NCBI GenBank assembly: GCA_002427505.1
Contig: DIRJ01000010.1
Coordinates: 1 to 40,600, forward strand
Direction: 5' to 3'
DNA length: 40,600 bases
Source of the DNA: Mageeibacillus sp. UBA5439
Lineage (GTDB): Bacteria > Bacillota > Clostridia > Saccharofermentanales > DTU023
The notes beneath the pieces are model-generated. The model had not been told where the DNA came from and did no database searches. It saw nothing but the letters and a program-made list of their open reading frames with translations. Numbering within the stretch: the first letter of the stretch is position 1; each line of letters begins with the position of its first letter. Shown here piece after piece: positions 16,707 to 25,160 of the stretch. Position numbers and translations under genes: made by a program.

Positions 16707-18480
16707 CAGGGAAAATAAAAACAAAGAGGAATTGCAGAAAAAACCACGTGGGCGCCTGACAAAAAGGTTGGTCATTCTGGTGCTTATTGCAGCAGCTGTG
16801 TTCGGTCTGTGGCGCTTATTTACGCCGGACCAGGTTATATCTGTTTACCATGTAAGAAAGGTGAGCGAACAGGATATTGCGGATACGCTGAGTTTGAGTG
16901 GTACGGTGACCCCGTCGAAAACTCAGCTGATCGAGTATAAAAATATTCCGGTGCTGCGTTTTATCGTCCAGCCGGGTGACCATGTAAAAGAGGGCGATCG
17001 TTTACTGCTTTATGATCTGGCTCCGCTTAGGTCTGATTTGGCTGAGCTGAAAGACAGCAGGGAAGAAGCCGGAATTGCTATTGAAAAATCTCAGTCGGAA
17101 GCTGCTGAATTAATGGAAGGTATCAATGCAGGTCTTTCCGGCGATCTGCTTACGTCACAGCTGCAGGCTATGACAGGTGATCTTACAGCCGGACTGAGCC
17201 AAATGGCTAACGGTATGCTAAGCATTGGGGATCCCTTCCAGCAATTAGTTGATCAACTGGGAGATATTGATTTTAACGAGTTAAGCCGGCTGGCAGCTCT
17301 TCTGGAAGATCTCAATGCGACAGGAGAGAAACTTCTGGAAGTTCTTTCTGATCCTGACCTGCAGGAAAATCTTCGGGAAGCCCTGGAAAAATTGGACCAG
17401 CGTCTGGATGAGCTGCAAGAGGCCTTAAATGAGATTGCGGGAAGATGGCCTGACCTGCCTGATGATCCTGTGTTTACACTTCCTCAGGGGACGATTGCTC
17501 CTTCCTCTGAAGAGACAACTGTGACAGGTGACCTGGGTGTGCAGGACAATTATGGTTTAACTGCCATCCCCATGGCTGCCGGACTTTCTGCTGCCAGGCC
17601 CAGCCCCTTAGTTAAGCTGGAAAGCGCGGCGTCGTCTGCGGAACTGCCGGCTTATTTCTTATCTAATAGCAGCTTGAGCTTGAGCCAGGAAGAGTTATTA
17701 ATCCTGATGCAGCAACTTCAGTCTGTTCCCGGAGGCAGTGATTTGCTGGATACTTATCAGCAGGGCGCGGATCTTCTGGGCATGCTGGACAAGCAAATTA
17801 CTGACCTGGAGCAAAAGATTGAGACAGCCTCCCAACATGAACAGGCGGAATTTGACGCTCTGGTGGCAGAAGCACAGCGTGACGAAAACAATATTAACGC
17901 GAATAAATCTTTAATGGTTTTATATGATGAAAAAGAACCCCTGGTGCATGCCCGGGTCAATCGCAGAGATGCGCTTCTTCTGGAGCAGGGACAGCTGGTA
18001 AAGTATACGACGGATGATCTTGAGCTCTCAGGCGAGCTGGTCTTCAAGTCCCCTATTGCTACAACAACACCCGTGAATTCAGACGGCCAGTCTTCTGACC
18101 TGATGTCACAGTTTGTGAGTGGAGACCAGACATCTTTGCTTGCCGGAGAAGCCAAGGTCGACATAGAGCTGACAATTGCAGGCGCCGATCTGAACAAGGT
18201 TATTTTTGGCTTCGATATCGCTTTCGAAATTGAAACCGGAAAAAAAGAAAAAGTTATGGCTGTACCGTCAGAAAGTCTGCTGTCGGAGCGGGGTCAGAAT
18301 TATATCTATGTTCTTAATGCAGATGACAGTTTTTCACTGCGCCCCATAGAAACAGGTATTATCACCAGAGCCTATGCAGAGGTTCTTTCGGGACTGGACG
18401 GTGATGAGTGGGTGCTGATGAATCCTCCGTCTTCGCTACAGGAAGGTGTCCGCTATAATGTCGAACGCCAGGGGGAGTGA
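16696..18480 (+). CDS. Membrane fusion (HlyD/MacA-like) adaptor protein, enlarged
   Basis: 594 residues from ATG 16696; an in-frame TTG at 16687 is less likely. A basic N-terminus leads to one membrane anchor (about 25-42). Then comes a biotinyl-lipoyl-like half (LSLSGTVTPSKTQLIEYKNIPVLRFIVQPGDHVKEGDRLLLYD), a very long helical, Glu/Gln/Leu-rich middle (about 105-415) with a Pro/Thr/Ser-rich break at about 255-330, and the second half plus barrel domain (VMAVPSESLLSERGQNYIYVL). MacA-type proteins are usually about 370-400 residues; the extra length is in the middle. Partner of the ABC ATPase and permease that follow; substrate unknown. Confidence 0.8.
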   Translation: MLSNRENKNKEELQKKPRGRLTKRLVILVLIAAAVFGLWRLFTPDQVISVYHVRKVSEQDIADTLSLSGTVTPSKTQLIEYKNIPVLRFIVQPGDHVKEGDRLLLYDLAPLRSDLAELKDSREEAGIAIEKSQSEAAELMEGINAGLSGDLLTSQLQAMTGDLTAGLSQMANGMLSIGDPFQQLVDQLGDIDFNELSRLAALLEDLNATGEKLLEVLSDPDLQENLREALEKLDQRLDELQEALNEIAGRWPDLPDDPVFTLPQGTIAPSSEETTVTGDLGVQDNYGLTAIPMAAGLSAARPSPLVKLESAASSAELPAYFLSNSSLSLSQEELLILMQQLQSVPGGSDLLDTYQQGADLLGMLDKQITDLEQKIETASQHEQAEFDALVAEAQRDENNINANKSLMVLYDEKEPLVHARVNRRDALLLEQGQLVKYTTDDLELSGELVFKSPIATTTPVNSDGQSSDLMSQFVSGDQTSLLAGEAKVDIELTIAGADLNKVIFGFDIAFEIETGKKEKVMAVPSESLLSERGQNYIYVLNADDSFSLRPIETGIITRAYAEVLSGLDGDEWVLMNPPSSLQEGVRYNVERQGE

Positions 18481-19207
18481 AAATACTTTGCAGAAAGCCG
18501 TGATAACCATGCGTGACCTGACCAAGGTCTATCGCAGCGCAACTCTAGAGTATCCTGCACTTCGGGGTATTGATCTGACGGTCAATGAAGGTGAGTTCGT
18601 CTCTATTATGGGTCCATCAGGATCCGGCAAAACCACTCTGATGAACATAATCGGCCTGCTTGACAATCTGACCGGCGGCTATTATGAACTGCAGGGTATT
18701 GACTCTTCGGACTTAAGTGATGCCGGCAGCGCGGCCTTGCGCAACCGGACCATCGGTTTTATCTTTCAATCATTCAACCTCTTGCCGCAGATGAATCTGA
18801 TTGATAATGTCGCCCTGCCCATGCTTTATGCCGGCGTTCCCGCTAAAGAACGCAGGGATAGAGCCAGAGAAGCTTTGCAGCATGTGGGTCTGGAAAAGTG
18901 GAGCCAGCACAGACCCACCGAGATCTCGGGCGGTCAGCAGCAGCGTGTTGCTGTAGCCAGAGCCATGGTTATGCGTCCGTCGATCCTGCTGGCAGATGAA
19001 CCGACAGGCAATCTGGACTCCCTGGCGGCTGAGGCAGTACTGAAGCTTTTTCACGAATTGCATGCTATAGGTGTGACTGTAATCATCATCACGCACGATA
19101 TCAGTGTGGCTCACCGCGCAGACCGTCTGATTGAACTCTTCGACGGCAGGATCAGTAATGACAGTGTACTTACTGGCCCTGACGGAAGAAAGGCAGCCTT
19201 GTCATGA
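18458..19207 (+). CDS. ABC transporter ATP-binding protein (MacB/LolD type)
   Basis: 249 residues from ATG 18458 (preceded by AGGAAGG). A TTG at 18488 after AGGGGGAG would also make a sensible start, LQKAVITMRDLTKVY. Walker A GPSGSGKT lies at 52-59, then the Q-loop FIFQSFNLLPQ, signature ISGGQQQRVAVARA, Walker B ILLADEPTGNLD and H-loop IITHD. These are the features of the MacB/LolD/FtsE class. The gene overlaps the adaptor gene by about 23 bases and the permease gene by four (ATGA), so the three products form one machine. Confidence 0.93.
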   Translation: MSNARGSENTLQKAVITMRDLTKVYRSATLEYPALRGIDLTVNEGEFVSIMGPSGSGKTTLMNIIGLLDNLTGGYYELQGIDSSDLSDAGSAALRNRTIGFIFQSFNLLPQMNLIDNVALPMLYAGVPAKERRDRAREALQHVGLEKWSQHRPTEISGGQQQRVAVARAMVMRPSILLADEPTGNLDSLAAEAVLKLFHELHAIGVTVIIITHDISVAHRADRLIELFDGRISNDSVLTGPDGRKAALS

Positions 19208-20418
19208 TCAGAGAACGTATCAGCAATGCCTGGCAGATGCTCATGGGAAACAAAGGCCGCTCCATCCTGACCATGCTGGGTATTATCGTCGGGATCGCTG
19301 CGGTTATTACTGTTGTATCTGTAGGGGAAGGTGCCAAGGATGCAGTTCTCGGCCAATTTGACCAGGTGGGAGCGTCATCACTGCTGCTAAGTGTATCTTC
19401 GGGACAGGCAACTGACAGTGATTTACTGACGGCTGATGACGTGGAAGCGGTCCGGGAACAGATCTCCGAATTACGCTTCGTTTCAGCCGAACATCAGCTA
19501 ATCGGCAGAACAGATAAATATGGTGACAGCACCATGATCTTTATCACGGGTATCGATCAGGACTGGATGCGGATTTCAAATTTAACCATGACGGACGGGA
19601 GACAATTTTCCCTGCCAGAACTGGAGCGCGGTGTGCCTGTAATGATTCTGGAAGAAGAAACTGCCAAGCGGCTTTATCCGGGGCGGTCGCCTTTGGGTGA
19701 AATAATAGAAATTAATCTTCAGGGCAGCCTGAGGGAAGTAGAAGTTATTGGCGTCGGATACAGTGTTGTTTCCCAAATGACTTCCTTTGCCAACACAGAT
19801 ATGGAAATGCCGATGATTGTTTACATGCCTCTGTCCACGGCTGTGAATTTTGCGGGGGGTGAGGCCCGCTTTTCGCGTCTTATAGCCATGGCGGACTCCC
19901 CCGACCATCTGCAGACAGCAGGGGAGCAAATGATTAATCTTCTTGAAAACAGACATGGCAATCAGGGAGGGAATCTGTACAGCGTGACCGAGACGGCTCA
20001 ATTAATGGAACAGGCAGAGAAAGTTGCCAGTATTTTCACGAATTTTATCGCGATAGTGGCTGCGATATCTCTGCTGGTCGGAGGTATCGGGGTCATGAAC
20101 ATCATGCTGGTATCCGTTGCTGAGCGTACCCGGGAGATAGGGCTGCGCAAGGCGCTGGGTGCCACCATGAATGATATTATGTGGCAGTTTCTGTTCGAAT
20201 CCAGCATCCTGACCTTTATCGGTGGTGTTCTGGGGATAATTTCCGGCATGCTTTTTTCCCGGGTGATCGGATATTATCTGGGCTTTGTGCCGACAGTAGC
20301 TTTAAGGATAGTCGTTATCGCAGTGCTGTTTTCTACAGCGATCGGCTTGTTCTTCGGACTATATCCGGCCAGAAAAGCAGCCAAACTCTCACCCATTGAT
20401 GCTTTGAGACGTGAATAA
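19204..20418 (+). CDS. ABC transporter permease (MacB/FtsX type)
   Basis: 404 residues with one N-terminal membrane helix (about 18-40), a large extracytoplasmic MacB_PCD-like domain (about 45-270) and three C-terminal helices. The signature GGIGVMNIMLVSVAERTREIGLRKALGA lies at about 297-324, and the end is ARKAAKLSPIDALRRE, a standard MacB ending. It overlaps the ATPase gene by four bases. With the adaptor it forms a MacAB-like mechanotransmission pump for peptides, antibiotics or lipids. The S9 peptidase in the same operon suggests a peptide substrate. Confidence 0.93.
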   Translation: MIRERISNAWQMLMGNKGRSILTMLGIIVGIAAVITVVSVGEGAKDAVLGQFDQVGASSLLLSVSSGQATDSDLLTADDVEAVREQISELRFVSAEHQLIGRTDKYGDSTMIFITGIDQDWMRISNLTMTDGRQFSLPELERGVPVMILEEETAKRLYPGRSPLGEIIEINLQGSLREVEVIGVGYSVVSQMTSFANTDMEMPMIVYMPLSTAVNFAGGEARFSRLIAMADSPDHLQTAGEQMINLLENRHGNQGGNLYSVTETAQLMEQAEKVASIFTNFIAIVAAISLLVGGIGVMNIMLVSVAERTREIGLRKALGATMNDIMWQFLFESSILTFIGGVLGIISGMLFSRVIGYYLGFVPTVALRIVVIAVLFSTAIGLFFGLYPARKAAKLSPIDALRRE

Positions 20419-20494
20419 GGAGATACTGGATACTGGTCAATAATTTGTCCTGTTTTAATGATGAGCAGACCTGTAAATATGGACGCGGGAGGGC

Positions 20495-20647
20495 GTGAAG
20501 AAAGAGAGGCTTTATAGGCAAATGGCCGAATTAGTGGAAGATTCACAGCGAAAGTTTCATTCATTAGGCAAGTGGGAGAATTTGTTGAAAATTGATCCCC
20601 TGCCAGACCCGCAACTTGCAAAAGAAGCCTATAATAACGTATATTAA
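20495..20647 (+). CDS. Possible small protein, 50 residues
   Basis: A short frame starting with GTG (RBS-like GGGAGGG lies immediately before it, closer than ideal) or with ATG at 20522. The product is charged and soluble, ending KWENLLKIDPLPDPQLAKEAYNNVY. Its composition is protein-like, but no family was recognised and it may be a remnant. It sits in the 300-bp gap between the export operon and the purine cluster; I see no other gene there. Confidence 0.3.
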   Translation: MKKERLYRQMAELVEDSQRKFHSLGKWENLLKIDPLPDPQLAKEAYNNVY

Positions 20648-20658
20648 GTCTGATTGCG
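20648..20658 (+). promoter_or_regulatory. Shared 11-mer upstream of the PLP enzyme gene
   Basis: GTCTGATTGCG occurs here, 58 bp before the PLP enzyme start, and again at 34260-34270 in the leader of the BMP lipoprotein gene. TGATTGCG alone recurs at 22351-22358 upstream of ygeW. It could be a -35 region (ATTGCG) or a shared operator. Confidence 0.35.
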
Positions 20659-20716
20659 TTTGGTTCCAAAAACTCAACCCGACAAAATTATATAAAAAAT
20701 CTATAAGGAGTGAACA

Positions 20717-22201
20717 ATGCTAATTGACCTAACGATCAATGAGGAGCGGCTCGATCATGTTGTTGAGCGTGCCAGAGAACAGAACATCATAATTCCCACA
20801 TTCGCACAATTACGTGACCCGGACAAAATCCCCGAAAAAATCAAAAAAGCTTTAAAAAACGTTGGCTCATGGGATGTAAATCCATTGAACCTTTTCCGTG
20901 TAACCTGGAAAAATGAGCCTACTCTAGAGGGGGCCGGCTATGGCGACGTGAATATTATTGAGTTCCCTCAACAACTCAGCGGTATCGATGCCCGCATCTT
21001 TGTCATGGTTGGCAAGTGGTTCCCCACGGGCTGCCATAAAGTAGGTGCTTCCTTTGGCTGTCTGGCACCTCGCCTGGTAACCGGTCAATTCGATCCCACG
21101 ATACACAAAGCAGTATGGCCTTCAACCGGAAACTATTGTCGTGGCGGCGCATTCAACTCTAAATTACTCGGCTGTGAATCAGTAGCTATTTTGCCTGCGG
21201 AAATGAGCAGAGAGCGCTATGATTGGCTGGAGCATATTGCTGATGAAGTTATCTCGACCCCGGGTGGCGAGAGTGACGTCTATGAAATCTTCAACAAAGT
21301 CTGGGAGATTCGCAAAACTCGTCCGGAGTGTGTAATTTTTAACCAGTTTGAAGAGATGGGCAATGTGTTGTGGCATTATCAATGCACCGGTCCGGCCATG
21401 GCAGAGGCCTACGAGAAACAGATGAAGACAGATACATCACGCTTCTTCGGTGCTTTCTTCACTAGCGGCAGTGGCGGCAGCCTGAGTGCCGGTGACTATC
21501 TCAAGGAGCAATATCCCCAGCTCAAGATTACAGTAGGTGAAGCCCTGCAGTGCCCGACAATTTTGAATAACGGTTTCGGCTACCACCGCATTGAAGGTAT
21601 TGGCGATAAGCATATTCCCTGGGTTCATAACGTGAAAAACACGGATATGGTTGTAGATATTGATGACAATCATGCACTGAACTTTTTCCGTCTCTGCAAT
21701 ACAGAAGCAGGTCAGGAGTATCTGCGTGATGAATTCGGTCTGACGGATAAACAGCTTTACGATCTGACCATGCTCGGAATCAGTGGCTGCGCCAACGTAC
21801 TGGGCTGCATCAAGACAGCTAAGTACTACGAGCTGACCGCAGATGATGTTCTCGGAACAGTAGCGACGGACTCTGCTGAAATGTACCAGTCACGTCTGGT
21901 TGAGATGGACGCGGAAGAGGGTAAGTACACAACAGAAATGGCTGCCCGTGATTACAATCGCTATCTCTTTGATGTCAAAACGGACCATATGGAAGAATTC
22001 ACCTACACCAGCAGAAAACGAGTTCACAACCTCAAGTATTACACCTGGGTTGAACAGCAGGGCAGAGATGTCAAAGAACTTGATGCTCAGTGGTATGATC
22101 CTCATTATTGGACTGATATACATAATCAGGCCGACGATATTGATCGCCTGATTGAAGAGTTTAACGAGAAAACCGGTGTTCTGGCAAGCATGCCGGATTA
22201 A
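20717..22201 (+). CDS. Fold-type II PLP-dependent enzyme (cysteine synthase-like) of the purine cluster
   Basis: 494 residues; ATG 20717 follows AAGGAGTG. Features of the tryptophan synthase beta/cysteine synthase superfamily are visible. The likely Schiff-base lysine is Lys108 (GCHKVGAS), the substrate-binding loop is STGNYCRGG (136-144) and the phosphate loop is SGSGGSL (250-256). It is longer than YgeX (about 400 residues), the 2,3-diaminopropionate ammonia-lyase found in the E. coli cluster, and does not read like it. In this position it may do the equivalent job: eliminate ammonia from an amino-acid product of ring cleavage. The reaction is inferred from context only. Confidence 0.8.
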   Translation: MLIDLTINEERLDHVVERAREQNIIIPTFAQLRDPDKIPEKIKKALKNVGSWDVNPLNLFRVTWKNEPTLEGAGYGDVNIIEFPQQLSGIDARIFVMVGKWFPTGCHKVGASFGCLAPRLVTGQFDPTIHKAVWPSTGNYCRGGAFNSKLLGCESVAILPAEMSRERYDWLEHIADEVISTPGGESDVYEIFNKVWEIRKTRPECVIFNQFEEMGNVLWHYQCTGPAMAEAYEKQMKTDTSRFFGAFFTSGSGGSLSAGDYLKEQYPQLKITVGEALQCPTILNNGFGYHRIEGIGDKHIPWVHNVKNTDMVVDIDDNHALNFFRLCNTEAGQEYLRDEFGLTDKQLYDLTMLGISGCANVLGCIKTAKYYELTADDVLGTVATDSAEMYQSRLVEMDAEEGKYTTEMAARDYNRYLFDVKTDHMEEFTYTSRKRVHNLKYYTWVEQQGRDVKELDAQWYDPHYWTDIHNQADDIDRLIEEFNEKTGVLASMPD

Positions 22202-22212
22202 GAAGAACTTAC

Positions 22213-22240
22213 GCGATGTCCCGCTTCAGCGGGACATCGC
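22213..22240 (+). terminator. Strong hairpin after the PLP enzyme gene
   Basis: GCGATGTCCCGC, loop TTCA, GCGGGACATCGC: a perfect 12-bp stem 11 bases after the stop. There is no T run, so it may slow decay or pause polymerase and not fully terminate. Confidence 0.6.
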
Positions 22241-22325
22241 ACTGAAGCAATCGGGCTGAAATCCTAAACAAAAGAATAGTTAAAGCTTATGCTGTTTTTA
22301 GCCTGCGATAAATACGCTTGTTTAG

Positions 22326-22446
22326 TATAATATAAAAGCATTTTCGGCTATGATTGCGTCTGTTTATGCAATCTGTCAAGTGAAAGTCAAATTATTTGTT
22401 GAATTTCACGGGATAAAGTAAAAATTAGCTTGTTACATTCTGTAAC
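22326..22446 (+). promoter_or_regulatory. Control region of ygeW: -10 box and dyad operators
   Basis: A TATAAT lies at 22326-22331 without a good -35. Downstream are three dyads: GATTGC/GCAATC (22352-22373), an imperfect 30-bp dyad with arms GTGAAAGTCAAA and GTTGAATTTCAC (22380-22409), and GTTACA-TTC-TGTAAC (22432-22446). The last two look like operators for a dimeric repressor between promoter and start. The ModE-like regulator at 29645 is one candidate binder. Confidence 0.45.
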
Positions 22447-22480
22447 CAACTCAAATAGATATCAAAATCAGGAGGAATAT

Positions 22481-23677
22481 ATGTCATTGGAATCATTAGT
22501 TAAGCAACTAAAAGGTTATGATTATGGAAATCTGTACCACGAAGATTTTTTCCACACCTGGGATAAGACTCAGGACGAACTTATGGCTATCTTCACTGTA
22601 GCCGACGCTTTGCGTGAACTGCGTGAGAATAATAAGAGCTGCCGTATTGCCGACTCCGGACTCGCAATTTCCTTGTTCCGCGATAATTCAACCAGAACCC
22701 GTTTCTCTTTTGCCTCTGCAGCTAACCTGCTGGGACTTGAAATCCAAAATTTTGAAGAAGGCGAATCCCAGATTGCACACGGCGAAACCATTAAAGAGAC
22801 TGCTAACATGATTTCATTTATGGCTGATGTTGTCGGTATTCGTGATGACATGTACATCGGCAAAGGCTACACCTTCATGAAAGAATTCTCAGAGCATATG
22901 CAGGAAGGTTATGATGACGGCGTTCTGGAGCAGCGTCCGACAATCGTTAACCTCCAGTGCGATATTGATCACCCTACACAGTGCATGGCTGACGCGCTTC
23001 ACCTGATTCATGAGTTCGGCGGAGTGGAAAATCTGCGCGGTAAGAAGGTCGCAATGAGCTGGGCTTATTCACCCTCATACGGCAAGCCTCTCTCAGTTCC
23101 TCAGGGAATTATCGGCCTGATGACCCGCTTTGGCATGGACGTAACGCTGGCACATCCGGAAGGCTACGAGATCATGTCGGATGTCGAAGACATCGCCAGA
23201 GGAAATGAGGCAAAGTACGGCGGCAAATTCTCCAAGACTTATTCAATGGAAGAAGCCTTCAAAGACGCAGATATTGTCTATCCTAAGAGCTGGGCACCTT
23301 ACGCAGCCATGGAAAAACGTACTGACCTGTACGCCCAGGGCGATAAAGCCGGTATCGATGCACTCGAGCAGGAATTGCTTGAGCATAACAAGAGCCATAT
23401 GGACTGGCAGTGTACTGAAGAATTAATGAAGACTACCAAAGACGGTAAAGCCCTTTACCTGCACTGTCTGCCGGCGGATATTACCGGCGTAAGCGCAGAA
23501 GTCGGCGAAGTTGATGCCAGCGTTTTCGACCGTTACCGTATTCCTCTGTACAAACAAGCCAGTTATAAGCCTTATATCATTGCAGCCATGATTTTTATGC
23601 AGAAGATCAAAGATCCGGCAGCAAAACTGGAAGAACTGTGGGCAGCAGCGGCGACCCGCCTGGCGGATAACGCCTGA
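22481..23677 (+). CDS. ygeW: Carbamoyltransferase YgeW (knotted, ornithine carbamoyltransferase-like)
   Basis: 398 residues from ATG 22481, preceded by AGGAGG. The carbamoyl-phosphate loop is DNSTRTRFSF (69-78), HPTQ lies at about 164 and the HCLPAD motif at about 328, as in transcarbamylases. The insertions and the cluster identify it as YgeW, a carbamoyltransferase of unclear natural substrate (oxamate was suggested for related proteins). Run in reverse it would release carbamoyl phosphate, from which ATP can be made by a carbamate kinase. No carbamate kinase gene lies in this window. YgeY, YgfK and SsnA follow. Confidence 0.92.
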   Translation: MSLESLVKQLKGYDYGNLYHEDFFHTWDKTQDELMAIFTVADALRELRENNKSCRIADSGLAISLFRDNSTRTRFSFASAANLLGLEIQNFEEGESQIAHGETIKETANMISFMADVVGIRDDMYIGKGYTFMKEFSEHMQEGYDDGVLEQRPTIVNLQCDIDHPTQCMADALHLIHEFGGVENLRGKKVAMSWAYSPSYGKPLSVPQGIIGLMTRFGMDVTLAHPEGYEIMSDVEDIARGNEAKYGGKFSKTYSMEEAFKDADIVYPKSWAPYAAMEKRTDLYAQGDKAGIDALEQELLEHNKSHMDWQCTEELMKTTKDGKALYLHCLPADITGVSAEVGEVDASVFDRYRIPLYKQASYKPYIIAAMIFMQKIKDPAAKLEELWAAAATRLADNA

Positions 23678-23695
23678 TAAGCCATTTGGCTAGTC

Positions 23696-23719
23696 CGGGG
23701 ATGCCGGCCGGCATCCCCG
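23696..23719. repeat. 24-bp perfect palindrome between ygeW and ygeY
   Basis: CGGGGATGCCGG followed directly by its complement CCGGCATCCCCG. Very GC-rich, 19 bases after ygeW. No T run, so perhaps an mRNA processing or stabilising hairpin. Confidence 0.6.
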
Positions 23720-23787
23720 CTTGCACAATACATCTACACTGCCTGTTTGGCCGACGATAAACGTCAATAGATTTTTAAGGAGTAAAT

Positions 23788-25017
23788 ATGACAAAAGTTC
23801 AGTTAAATCTTGATCTTGACCGCGTACGTCAGGAAGCGGAAAATTACCGCGAAGATATGACCAGATTCTTGCGTGACCTCATTAAGATTGGCGGCGAAAG
23901 CTGTGAAGAGGGGCCCAAGGTTGAGCGCATCAAAGAAGAAATGATTAAGCTCGGTTATGACAAAGTTGAAGTTGACCCGCTCGGAAACGTCATGGGCTGG
24001 ATGGGCCAAGGCGATGTTCTGATTGCTTATGACTCACATATCGATACCGTCGGTATCGGAGATATCTCTCTCTGGGATTTCGATCCATATGAAGGCAAAG
24101 AAGACGATGAAATAATCGGTGGCCGCGGTGCTTCCGACCAGCTCGGCGGCATGGTTTCTTCAACCTATGGCGTCAAAATCATGAAAGATCTGGGCATGAT
24201 TCCTGAAGGCGTTCAGATTCTCGTAGTCGGCAGCGTCCAGGAAGAAGACTGTGACGGCATGTGCTGGCTCTACATCATCGAAAAAGATGAAATTCGTCCG
24301 GACTTTGTTGTCTCGACCGAACCCACAGATATGCACGTCTATCGCGGACATCGCGGCCGCATGGAAATTAAAGTTGAAGTTAAGGGCATTTCCTGCCACG
24401 GTTCAGCTCCGGAGCGCGGTGACAATGCTATCTACAAGATGGCAGACATTCTGCAGGAAGTCCGTGACCTCAATGACCACCTGAAAGATGACTCTTTCCT
24501 GGGCAAAGGCACAGTTACCACTTCTCAGATTTACTTTACCTCACCTTCACGCTGCGCAGTAGCCGACAGCTGTACCATCTCCCTTGACCGTCGCCTGACC
24601 TGGGGTGAAACCTATCAGAGCGCTCTGCAAGAGATCGAAGATCTGCCTTCAGTCAAGAAGTACGGCGCAGTCGTCAGCATGTACGAATACAGCCGTCCGT
24701 CATGGACTGATGAAGTTTACGTTCAGGACTGCTACTTCCCCACCTGGAAAATTGATGAGGACGCACCGCAGGCCCGTGCCCTGGTCGACGCTTACACCGA
24801 TCTCTACGGTGAGCCCAAGCTCGATAAATGGACTTTCTCCACCAATGGTGTTGCTATCATGGGCCGCCACGGCATCCCCTGCATCGGCTTAGGCCCGGGC
24901 AAGGAAGCTCAGGCTCACGCACCTAACGAGATCACCTGGAAAGAAGACCTCGTGCGGACAGCAGCGATTTACAGCACCATGCCCTCATACTACGTTGAGT
25001 ATATGGACAAAAAGTAA
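23788..25017 (+). CDS. ygeY: YgeY family M20-type hydrolase
   Basis: 409 residues, the usual length; ATG follows AAGGAG. Metal-site motifs of M20 dizinc hydrolases are present: His84 and Asp86 in YDSHIDTVG, Asp117 in GASDQLGG, Glu152/Glu153 in VQEEDCDG, and the dimerisation-domain motif YRGHRGRMEIKV; a late His lies in AQAHAPNE. Family members in selenium/urate-linked clusters are proposed to hydrolyse a ureido or amide intermediate. It sits between ygeW and ygfK and ends in its own terminator. Confidence 0.93.
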   Translation: MTKVQLNLDLDRVRQEAENYREDMTRFLRDLIKIGGESCEEGPKVERIKEEMIKLGYDKVEVDPLGNVMGWMGQGDVLIAYDSHIDTVGIGDISLWDFDPYEGKEDDEIIGGRGASDQLGGMVSSTYGVKIMKDLGMIPEGVQILVVGSVQEEDCDGMCWLYIIEKDEIRPDFVVSTEPTDMHVYRGHRGRMEIKVEVKGISCHGSAPERGDNAIYKMADILQEVRDLNDHLKDDSFLGKGTVTTSQIYFTSPSRCAVADSCTISLDRRLTWGETYQSALQEIEDLPSVKKYGAVVSMYEYSRPSWTDEVYVQDCYFPTWKIDEDAPQARALVDAYTDLYGEPKLDKWTFSTNGVAIMGRHGIPCIGLGPGKEAQAHAPNEITWKEDLVRTAAIYSTMPSYYVEYMDKK

Positions 25018-25029
25018 GCCTTGTGAATG

Positions 25030-25066
25030 AAGGCCGGAGTACCGTAGGGACTCCGGCCTTTCTTGT
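25030..25066 (+). terminator. Intrinsic terminator after ygeY
   Basis: AAGGCCGGAGT, 9-nt loop, ACTCCGGCCTT, then TCTTGT. It should divide ygeW-ygeY from ygfK, implying a separate promoter for ygfK in 25067-25148; no clear promoter was seen there. Confidence 0.8.
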
Positions 25067-25160
25067 ATAAAAAATGACTTAGGATTGGGATAGTGCTTTC
25101 ATTCTTTGATTTGAGGATGATAGCATTATCTATCTAATCAAAAACAGTAAGGAGAAGACA

